NCBI RefSeq assembly: GCF_014489535.1
Contig: NZ_CP060783.1
Location: 2,170,001 to 2,234,000, forward strand
Direction of reading: 5' to 3'
Length of the DNA stretch: 64,000 nucleotides
Origin: Diaphorobacter aerolatus
Lineage (GTDB): Bacteria; Pseudomonadota; Gammaproteobacteria; Burkholderiales; Burkholderiaceae_C
This document shows, one piece after another, positions 57,202-64,000 of this stretch. Position 1 is the stretch's first letter, and every line of letters begins with the position of its first letter. Below the pieces are notes generated by a model. The model had not been told where the DNA came from. It saw only the letters and a program-made list of their open reading frames with translations, and did no database searches. Made by a program: the position numbers and the translations under genes.

Positions 57202-57746
57202 AGAATTCCCATCCAGCCAATCTCACGTTGAGGGGCCTGCTCATGCTGCTGGCGGCTCTGCCGTTGGTCACGAACGCCGCCGAGCCGCTGATCGTGGTGG
57301 AAGACCGTGGCGGCACCTCGGCGCTGCCGTACTACGATGCGCTTAACCTTCAACCGCGCGGCAACAGCGCGGCACGGCCTCCCATCCCGACGCCCAAGAT
57401 TCCCGCAACACCTGCTGACGAGGCTGCGATGCTGCCGGTGCGCAGTGCCAAGCTCACGCCCGGCACGGTGTCGCGGCGGGTCATCGAGGCACCGGGCCTG
57501 CGGCCTTTTGTGGTCGTTGGCGACGACGAGGTTTCCCAGGCCTGGTTGCACCGTCATGCGGCTTCGCTGCGCGGGCGTGGCGCGGTCGGCCTGGTGGTCA
57601 ACGTCGAGACGGCGCAGGCCCTGGCGCGCCTGCGTGCGCTAGCGCCCGGCGTGCCACTGGCACCCGCGACCGGCGACGACCTGGCCGAGCGCCTGGGCCT
57701 ACGTCACTACCCGGTGCTGATCACGGCGACCGGCATCGAGCAATGA
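57198..57746 (+). CDS. TIGR03765 / PFL_4695-family ICE protein
   Basis: 182 residues: signal peptide (LLMLLAALPLVTNAAEP), then LIVVEDRGGTSALPYYDALN, the start of the family's conserved region, and PLAPATGDDLAERLGLRHYP VLITATG at the C-terminus. Periplasmic; function unknown. It precedes traD by 4 bp. Confidence 0.85.
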   Translation: MKNSHPANLTLRGLLMLLAALPLVTNAAEPLIVVEDRGGTSALPYYDALNLQPRGNSAARPPIPTPKIPATPADEAAMLPVRSAKLTPGTVSRRVIEAPGLRPFVVVGDDEVSQAWLHRHAASLRGRGAVGLVVNVETAQALARLRALAPGVPLAPATGDDLAERLGLRHYPVLITATGIEQ

Positions 57747-57750
57747 AGCC

Positions 57751-59952
57751 ATGTCGGGGAAACAACCGGTTGAGGTTCTGCTACGCCCCGCGGTGGAGCT
57801 ATACACCGTGGCGGCATGTGCGGGCGCCGCGTTTCTGTCCCTGGTGGCCCCGTGGTCGCTCGCGTTGAGTCCGGCGATGGGCGTCGGCAGCGCCTTGGCG
57901 TTCAGTGCCTACGGCGCGATCCGCTACCGCGATGCCCGCGTGATCCTGCGCTACCGGCGCAACATCCGCCGCCTGCCACGTTACGTGATGACCAGCCGCG
58001 ACGTGCCGGTCAGCCAGCAGCGCCTGTTTATCGGGCGCGGCTTCTTGTGGGAGCAGAAGCACACCCATAGGTTGACGCAGACTTATCGGCCCGAATTCCG
58101 GCGCTACGTCGAGCCGACGCCGGCCTATCGGCTCGCGCGGCGCCTGGAAGAGCGGCTGGAGTTCGCGCCGTTTCCGCTTTCGCACCTACCGAAGCTCACG
58201 GGCTGGGATCTGGCTTTCAATCCCGTGCGTCCCTTGCCGCCCGTGGGCGGGCTGCCGCGGCTGCACGGCATCGAGCCCGAGGAAGTGGACGTCGGCCTGC
58301 CCCTGGGCGAGCGCGTCGGGCATTCGCTGGTGCTGGGCACGACGCGGGTGGGTAAGACCCGCTTGGCCGAGCTCTTCATCACCCAGGACATTCGCCGCAG
58401 GAACGCCGCAGGCGAACACGAGGTCGTGATCGTCTTCGATCCCAAGGGCGATGCCGACCTGCTCAAGCGCATGTACGTGGAGGCCAAGCGTGCAGGCCGC
58501 GAGAGCGAGTTCTACATCTTCCATCTGGGGTGGCCGGAGATTTCTGCCCGCTACAACGCCGTGGGGCGCTTTGGTCGGATCAGCGAGGTTGCCACCCGTA
58601 TCGCGGGCCAGCTTTCCGGCGAAGGCAACAGCGCGGCCTTCCGCGAGTTCGCCTGGCGCTTCGTGAACATCATCGCGCGCGCCCTGGTGGAACTGGGACA
58701 GCGGCCGGACTACATGCTGATCCAGCGCCACGTCATCAACATCGATGCGCTGTTTATCGAGTATGCGCAGCACTACTTCGCGAAGACCGAGCCCAAGGCC
58801 TGGGAGGTCATCGTCCAGCTCGAGGCGCGCATCAACGACAAGAACATCCCGCGCAACATGATCGGGCGCGAGAAGCGCGTGGTGGCACTGGAGCAGTACC
58901 TCTCCCAGGCGCGCAACTACGACCCGGTGCTGGACGGCCTGCGCTCGGCCGTCCGGTACGACAAGACCTACTTCGACAAGATCGTCGCATCGTTGCTGCC
59001 GCTGCTGGAAAAACTCACCAGCGGCAAGATCGCGCAACTCCTGGCGCCGAACTATTCCGACCTGGCCGACCCCCGCCCGATCTTCGATTGGATGCAGGTG
59101 ATCAGAAAGCGCGCCGTGGTCTATGTGGGGCTGGATGCGCTGTCTGACGCCGAGGTCTCCGCAGCAGTCGGGAACTCCATGTTCTCCGATCTGGTGTCGG
59201 TCGCAGGGCACATCTACAAGCACGGGATCGACGACGGTCTGCCAAACGTGTCGACATCGGCATCCGCGGACGCCCGGGTGCCGATCAACGTTCATGCGGA
59301 TGAATTCAACGAACTCATGGGCGACGAGTTCATCCCGATGATCAATAAAGGCGGCGGCGCCGGCATCCAGGTCACCGCCTACACGCAGACGCTTTCCGAC
59401 ATCGAAGCTCGCATCGGCAATCGCGCGAAGGCCGGTCAGGTGATCGGCAACTTCAACAACCTGTTCATGCTCCGAGTCCGGGAGACGGCCACCGCCGAGC
59501 TGCTGACCCGGCAACTGCCCAAGGTCGAGGTCTATACCACCACCATCGTTTCTGGGGCGACCGACAGCTCGGACATCCGTGGCGCAACAGACTTCACATC
59601 AAACACCCAGGACCGCATCAGCATGTCCAGCGTACCGATGATCGAGCCACCGCACATCGTCGGCCTGCCCAAGGGACAGTGTTTTGCGCTCCTGCAGGGC
59701 GGGCAGCTCTGGAAGATCAGGATGCCGCTGCCCGCGCCCGATCCAGATGAAGTGATGCCGCGGGACTTGCAGCAACTCGCCGGCTACATGCGCCAGAGCT
59801 ACACCGATGCGACCCAATGGTGGGTGTTCACCAGTTCCCCTGCGTTGCAGGATGCGGCTTTGCCCGACGATCTGCTTGATGGAGTAGCCACTGGCGAGCC
59901 TGCCACCGCCTCCCGCGCGGGTGACACGGCCGGTAACGAGGCTGCACCATGA
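57751..59952 (+). CDS. traD: TraD-type conjugative coupling ATPase
   Basis: 733 residues. N-terminal membrane segments (AAFLSLVAPWSLALSPAM), Walker A SLVLGTTRVGKTRLAELFIT near residue 195, VVIVFDPKGDADLLKRMYVE (Walker B-like), and a large all-helical insertion plus NVHADEFNELMGDEFIPMIN and TAYTQTLSDIEARIGNRAKA, as in TraD/VirD4-type proteins of this ICE class. It links the relaxosome to the secretion channel. Intact; the relaxase gene is not in this window. Confidence 0.92.
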   Translation: MSGKQPVEVLLRPAVELYTVAACAGAAFLSLVAPWSLALSPAMGVGSALAFSAYGAIRYRDARVILRYRRNIRRLPRYVMTSRDVPVSQQRLFIGRGFLWEQKHTHRLTQTYRPEFRRYVEPTPAYRLARRLEERLEFAPFPLSHLPKLTGWDLAFNPVRPLPPVGGLPRLHGIEPEEVDVGLPLGERVGHSLVLGTTRVGKTRLAELFITQDIRRRNAAGEHEVVIVFDPKGDADLLKRMYVEAKRAGRESEFYIFHLGWPEISARYNAVGRFGRISEVATRIAGQLSGEGNSAAFREFAWRFVNIIARALVELGQRPDYMLIQRHVINIDALFIEYAQHYFAKTEPKAWEVIVQLEARINDKNIPRNMIGREKRVVALEQYLSQARNYDPVLDGLRSAVRYDKTYFDKIVASLLPLLEKLTSGKIAQLLAPNYSDLADPRPIFDWMQVIRKRAVVYVGLDALSDAEVSAAVGNSMFSDLVSVAGHIYKHGIDDGLPNVSTSASADARVPINVHADEFNELMGDEFIPMINKGGGAGIQVTAYTQTLSDIEARIGNRAKAGQVIGNFNNLFMLRVRETATAELLTRQLPKVEVYTTTIVSGATDSSDIRGATDFTSNTQDRISMSSVPMIEPPHIVGLPKGQCFALLQGGQLWKIRMPLPAPDPDEVMPRDLQQLAGYMRQSYTDATQWWVFTSSPALQDAALPDDLLDGVATGEPATASRAGDTAGNEAAP

Positions 59953-60698
59953 GTGATGCCGCCGCCACCGCACAGCGGGAACAGAACGAGCGCCAGGGCC
60001 TGATCATTGGTGCCATCACATTGCCGTTCCGGCTGCTCGGGGTGTTGATCGGCTCGCTGCTGTTCTCGATCGTGGTGGAGTGCGTGGGCATGCACCTGTT
60101 CTGGAAGGATCAGGGCTGGCGGCACTCCCAGCAAATGCTGCAGTACGAGTTGGGGCACCTGTCCAACCACTTCACGCGCAGCGTCGTGGTCCAGGAGCCG
60201 GGGCGCACGGCGCACGAGCTGGTGGATACCGGGTACGAATGGGTGTTCGTGCGCTCGGGATTGCTGGAGCGGATGAGCCAGACCGCCGAACGCGCTCGCG
60301 CGCCCAGTCAAGGGCCCACACGGAACTTCCGGTACTTCATCAGTCAAGTCTATGTCTGGACCGAGAGCTATCTGATCGCCGCGGCCTTCACGACACTGAC
60401 CTTCCTCGTGCGGCTGCTGGTGCTGGCTCTCACGCTGCCGCTGATCTTCACGGCGGCCTTTGTCGGTTTGATCGATGGCCTGGTGCGGCGTGACGTGCGC
60501 CGCTTCGGCGCGGGCCGGGAATCCGGCTTCATCTACCACCGCGCGAAAGCGAGCTTGATGCCGCTGGCCGTGCTGCCTTGGGTCACATACCTGGCGCTGC
60601 CAATCTCGGTGCATCCGCTGGTGATTCTGTTGCCCAGCGCAGCGTTGCTGGGGCTGGCGGTGAGCCTGACGGCGGGGAGCTTCAAGAAGTACCTGTGA
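59949..60698 (+). CDS. TIGR03747-family ICE membrane protein
   Basis: 249 residues with four membrane segments, e.g. LGVLIGSLLFSIVVECVGMH and LLVLALTLPLIFTAAFVGLI. Contains GFIYHRAKASLMPLAVLPWV, typical of TIGR03747, encoded right after traD in this ICE class. Overlaps the traD stop by 4 bp. Normally followed by RAQPRD and other mating-pair genes, which are missing here. Confidence 0.87.
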   Translation: MSDAAATAQREQNERQGLIIGAITLPFRLLGVLIGSLLFSIVVECVGMHLFWKDQGWRHSQQMLQYELGHLSNHFTRSVVVQEPGRTAHELVDTGYEWVFVRSGLLERMSQTAERARAPSQGPTRNFRYFISQVYVWTESYLIAAAFTTLTFLVRLLVLALTLPLIFTAAFVGLIDGLVRRDVRRFGAGRESGFIYHRAKASLMPLAVLPWVTYLALPISVHPLVILLPSAALLGLAVSLTAGSFKKYL

Positions 60699-61119
60699 GA
60701 TTGGTATCCGAGGTCTGTTCGAGAGCGGTAGGGGACGCGTTGAGTGCCTCACCCAAATGCAGTCGCAACAACTTTGTAAGTCGCGGGCGCGCATTTTCGG
60801 ACACTATCTGCTGGGCAGCTTCCAAAAATGGGGGCACTCCTGTGGAAAAGGTGCCTCTTTCCCCGCTTCCGAGCAAAGGATTCTTGATCTCTTTTCGATA
60901 GAAGTGGACGAACGTGCCGAAGTTCTTTCTCGTCAGCGCAAGAATTGTGTCGTACGCTTCTTTGACACTTGCTTCATTGATGGTGTCTGTATCACTGGGG
61001 TCCCAGCCTCCTGTCGCCACTTGTAGGACAGCATCAAGGAGAGAGGATCTGGCCGAAAGCCGGCGATTACCTTCCATGAGGGCTTCTTTGATAACTGTGT
61101 GAAAGTCGTCCAGTGGCAT
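60682..61119 (-). CDS. uncharacterised minus-strand protein at the island break
   Basis: 145 residues starting MPLDDFHTVIKEALMEGNRR, soluble and helical, with WDPSDTDTINEASVKEAYDT and IKNPLLGSGERGTFSTGVPP. It runs against the ICE genes and overlaps the TIGR03747 stop by 17 bp. Lower GC than the ICE and direct repeats upstream suggest different origin. No family recognised with confidence. Confidence 0.55.
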   Translation of the reverse strand: MPLDDFHTVIKEALMEGNRRLSARSSLLDAVLQVATGGWDPSDTDTINEASVKEAYDTILALTRKNFGTFVHFYRKEIKNPLLGSGERGTFSTGVPPFLEAAQQIVSENARPRLTKLLRLHLGEALNASPTALEQTSDTNLTGTS

Positions 61120-61179
61120 CAGTTGGCTGAGCCAACGACTTGGTGAACCGCTCCAACGCTCTGTGTTTGGAGAGAATAA

Positions 61180-61242
61180 ACTCGTAAAACCTACAAATAA
61201 CTCGTAAAAATTTTAATGAGCGTTAGAATATAGTCGTAAATA
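61180..61242. repeat. ACTCGTAAAA direct repeats
   Basis: ACTCGTAAAA at 61180-61189 and 61200-61209 (20-bp spacing, two helical turns), with a related AGTCGTAAATA at 61232-61242, in AT-rich DNA upstream of the minus-strand gene ending at 60682. Fits an operator or promoter array. Confidence 0.5.
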
Positions 61243-61283
61243 AGGCTCCAGCATCCATGCGGGTTTGAATCGCCCCGGATTCC

Positions 61284-62159
61284 CTAGACACTGTTGAGCC
61301 GTTGGGAATGCCGTCTTTCGAACTCTACCGGAGAGATATCTCCGGCGGTGCCATGACGCCTTTTCGGGTTGTAAAACATCTCGATGTAGTTGAAGACATC
61401 AGCCCTGGCCTCATCGCGCGTCGAGTAAATCTGGCGACGAATACGCTCGCGCTTGAGCAACTGGAAGAAGCTCTCAGCCACCGCGTTATCGTGACAATTG
61501 CCGCGACGACTCATGCTGGAGACAAGGTTGTGATCACGCAGAAAGTCCTGCCAGTCATGGCCAGTAAACTGACTGCCCTGATCCGAATGCACCATGACAG
61601 GCAGCTTGGGCCTGCGACGCCACAAGGCCATCAACAGTGCATCGAGCACCAAGCCAGTATTGATGCGGCTGCCCATAGACCAGCCAACAACCTGACGTGA
61701 GAACAGGTCAACCACCACCGCCAGATACAACCAACCTTCATGGGTGCGGATGTATGTGATGTCAGTCACCCAAGCTTGGTTGGGCTCGGCGGCTGCGAAG
61801 CGGCGCTGCAGGTGATTGGGAGCGACGATGGCAGGTTTGCCCCCGCGCATGCCCGCACGGCGTTTGTAGCCCGTCTGTGAACGCAGCCCCTCGATTTTGA
61901 GCAGTCGCGCCACGCGATGCTTGCCACAGCGCTCGCCCAAATCACGCATGTCCATGGTCAGCTTGCGATAGCCATAGACGCCGCCACTCTCGAGCCAGGC
62001 GTGCTTGAGAAGGCCGAGCAGACGTTGATCGTCCTTTGCACGAAGACTCATTGGCTCCACCTTCCAGGCGTAGTAGCCGCTGGGGTGTACGGCCATGGCC
62101 TTGCACAGTCGGCGAATGCTGTACTCGCCTTCATGGCGCTTGATGAATGCGTACTTCAC
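61284..62159 (-). CDS. IS3-family transposase OrfB (DDE integrase)
   Basis: 291 residues with the rve integrase core: PNQAWVTDITYIRTHEGWLY (first Asp), VMVHSDQGSQFTGHDWQDFL (second Asp) and NCHDNAVAESFFQLLKRERI (Glu), preceded by an HTH_21 region (SIRRLCKAMAVHPSGYYAWK). Normally made as an OrfAB fusion by -1 frameshifting: A AAA AAG lies at 62195-62189 on the coding strand inside orfA. Intact, so probably still active. Confidence 0.93.
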   Translation of the reverse strand: MKYAFIKRHEGEYSIRRLCKAMAVHPSGYYAWKVEPMSLRAKDDQRLLGLLKHAWLESGGVYGYRKLTMDMRDLGERCGKHRVARLLKIEGLRSQTGYKRRAGMRGGKPAIVAPNHLQRRFAAAEPNQAWVTDITYIRTHEGWLYLAVVVDLFSRQVVGWSMGSRINTGLVLDALLMALWRRRPKLPVMVHSDQGSQFTGHDWQDFLRDHNLVSSMSRRGNCHDNAVAESFFQLLKRERIRRQIYSTRDEARADVFNYIEMFYNPKRRHGTAGDISPVEFERRHSQRLNSV

Positions 62160-62434
62160 CCGGACTGCTTGGCAAAGTACGCTGCGGCCTTTTTTAGGAT
62201 GTCGCGCTCCTCGGTGACACGTTTGAGCTCGGCCTTCAGTCGTCGCAATTCCTCGGTTTGCGACACCTGTGCCTGCCGATCATGGGCAGGCGTTCGTTGA
62301 GCCTTGATCCATTGATAAAGGCTGTGCTGACTCACCCCCAGCCGAGCAGAAACATCGGCCACCTTATGGCCGCGCTCAGTGATCTGCTTGACCGCTTCGG
62401 TCTTGAATTCTTGGGGATATCTTTGCTTACTCAT
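62156..62434 (-). CDS. IS3-family transposase OrfA
   Basis: 92 residues: helix-turn-helix KTEAVKQITERGHKVADVSA, SQHSLYQWIKAQR, and a C-terminal leucine-zipper-like coiled coil (ELRRLKAELKRVTEERDILK). Binds the IS ends. Its stop overlaps the orfB ATG; the slippery AAAAAAG lies 36-42 bp before the end of orfA. Confidence 0.92.
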   Translation of the reverse strand: MSKQRYPQEFKTEAVKQITERGHKVADVSARLGVSQHSLYQWIKAQRTPAHDRQAQVSQTEELRRLKAELKRVTEERDILKKAAAYFAKQSG

Positions 62435-62497
62435 GGCACCTCCTATTGGGCCTTAGATTTGAGGCTCAGAGGTGTCTAGAAAACCCGGGGCGATTCA

Positions 62498-62841
62498 ATG
62501 GTGACCGCCTGATGTTCCGCAGAGCAGTGAGCAACCTGCTGTCCAACGCCTTGCGCCATGCGTCGGATGCAGGCGAAGTCACGATCAGCATCTCAATCAC
62601 AGTGCACGCCACCTCCGTATCGGTGGAAAACACGGGCCAGGACATCGACCCAAGAATCCTGCCCCGTCTGTTTGATCGCTTCTACCGTGCCGACCCCTCG
62701 CGCGCCCATACGGACACAGACGGTAGCGGCTTGGGGTTGGCAATCACCCGCGCCATTGTGCACGCGCATGGCGGGGGCGTCGAGGCAGCATCTTCTCGTG
62801 GACGAACACGTTTCACATTGATGTTCCCCATGGGGACATGA
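62498..62841 (+). pseudogene. heavy-metal sensor histidine kinase, 5' part removed by IS3
   Basis: The last about 114 codons of a HATPase domain: FRRAVSNLLSNALRHASDAG (N box), DIDPRILPRLFDRFYRADPS (F box), TDGSGLGLAITRAIVHAHGG (G box). All upstream kinase and sensor parts are gone. The sequence type fits CzcS/CusS-like kinases, in keeping with the CzcA-like pump gene nearby. It cannot be functional. Confidence 0.85.
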
Positions 62842-62993
62842 AACCGTGTCCTTACTTGTCCAATCTTCTCATTTTGCACTATGGGCGACTGCTACCGAAT
62901 AGCGAAAAATTGCAGACTGTGGTTGAGTCAACGGGATTTCTCTCCTAACGTAGCCTCGTGTTGACTAAACACACTTCGGGTGAGTAAGTGGGC

Positions 62994-63338
62994 TTAGCCA
63001 CGGTACATTTCAAGACGGGATTTTCGTTGTTCTGGGCTTTCGTTCAGAAATTCGTCCGTTACTTGCTTGCGCGTCTTGTTCGATGCGTGCGATGTGTCTT
63101 TAACGGGGTAGTTTTGGCTGCGGAACGTTTCCGTACCACCGTTCTTCACGAATTCAACTGCTTCGGCCTGAACTTGTGCGCGCGTCTTGTCGCTCTTGAA
63201 GTGTTCAGGATAGACAACGTATCCCTTCTCCGTATTTGTCGAATGAATGTAGCTGTTTGCGAAAGCGCTGTTCATTGTTGTCAGCGACAGCGCCGCGAAA
63301 GCCATGGACAACAGGATGGAAGTGCGAGTCTTTTGCAT
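62994..63338 (-). CDS. DUF4148 small secreted protein
   Basis: 114 residues with a signal peptide (ILLSMAFAALSLTTMNSAFA) and the DUF4148 pattern: KSDKTRAQVQAEAVEFVKNG and NKTRKQVTDEFLNESPEQRK. Common in Burkholderiales beside metal-resistance genes; function unknown. It lies between the kinase fragment and the metal pump. Confidence 0.85.
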   Translation of the reverse strand: MQKTRTSILLSMAFAALSLTTMNSAFANSYIHSTNTEKGYVVYPEHFKSDKTRAQVQAEAVEFVKNGGTETFRSQNYPVKDTSHASNKTRKQVTDEFLNESPEQRKSRLEMYRG

Positions 63339-63483
63339 GATTCATGTGCCTTTCAGTTGGTTTGAAATCACCTCGATGCGGTTGCTTTCGAGATGGGTCT
63401 ATTGTTGAAAAGTCACGGTGACGAAAGCCACACAGGAAGATGACATTCATGCAATGCAGTTCGCAATGAGGGCGAGAAGAAAA

Positions 63484-63510
63484 AAGCCATGACTTGTGAG
63501 GTCATGGCTT
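63484..63510 (-). terminator. rho-independent terminator downstream of the CzcA-like gene
   Basis: 10-bp stem AAGCCATGAC/GTCATGGCTT with loop TTGTGAG; on the minus strand it is followed by a T run (complement of AAAAAA up to 63485). Lies 13 bp after the pump stop. Confidence 0.85.
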
Positions 63511-63523
63511 TGGGGAGGCATCG

Positions 63524-64000
<477 letters not shown>

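Larger units (their letters stand above)
61266..62497 (-). mobile_element. IS3-family insertion sequence (IS51-like)
   Basis: 1232-bp element carrying orfA and orfB on the minus strand. The 35-bp terminal inverted repeats (61266-61300; 62463-62497) both begin TGAATCGCCCCGG and match at 29 of 35 positions. The 3 bp flanking the ends (GTT left, ATG right) differ, so there is no simple target duplication. It cuts a histidine-kinase gene on the right. Confidence 0.9.

Overview
The window looks like a chromosome segment of a high-GC betaproteobacterium, most likely Comamonadaceae (Comamonas/Delftia/Acidovorax-like). Evidence is the codon use, a Bug-type solute-binding protein, and the gene neighbourhoods: recG beside an OxyR-type regulator, recG divergent from queA, and trpGDC followed by ung. 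It carries a large integrative and conjugative element (ICE) of the PFGI-1/PAGI-2/SPI-7-like class.

Region 1 (1-19.9 kb, chromosomal). OxyR-like regulator (cut by the left edge), recG, queA, a lipoprotein solute-binding protein, an EamA transporter, an HdeD-like protein, and a gamma-glutamyltransferase/Bug pair with a divergent LysR regulator. Next comes a six-gene minus-strand phospholipid cluster that resembles E. coli ynbABCD plus a PlsC-type acyltransferase. Then ung, trpC, trpD and trpG. The trpE gene expected upstream of trpG is absent.

Region 2 (19.95-21.2 kb). About 1.26 kb without a recognisable gene. It must hold the junction between chromosome and island.

Region 3 (21.2-60.7 kb, ICE core, plus strand). 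A maintenance and replication block: AlpA, ParA, ParB, DUF2857, STY4528-type replication protein, PFL_4669 protein, DUF3158, SSB and TopB. A long block of about 17 mostly uncharacterised ICE genes follows, with a cytosine methyltransferase, an NPPY methyltransferase, the STY4534 replication protein, DUF3275 and a large SNF2-type helicase. Cargo is an arsenic operon (arsR-arsC-arsD'-arsA-acr3-arsC2-arsH) and an AbiE toxin-antitoxin pair. The start of the transfer module comes last: PilL-like, TIGR03759, lytic transglycosylase, PFL_4695, TraD and TIGR03747. The mating-pair genes that normally follow are not present.

Region 4 (60.7-64 kb). An unknown minus-strand gene, an IS3-family element without target duplication, a histidine-kinase fragment cut by that element, a DUF4148 protein, and the C-terminal end of a CzcA/CusA metal pump.

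Two observations cut across the annotation. First, about 20 reading-frame breaks in 17 genes look like single-base losses in short G/C runs, on both chromosome and island. Consensus error is the simplest explanation, so I annotate these genes across the break. Second, four spacers of the ICE block carry the same multi-stem leader with compensating base changes, and most other spacers there carry a single hairpin about 20-60 nt before the start codon. This is the best candidate for an undescribed system in the window.
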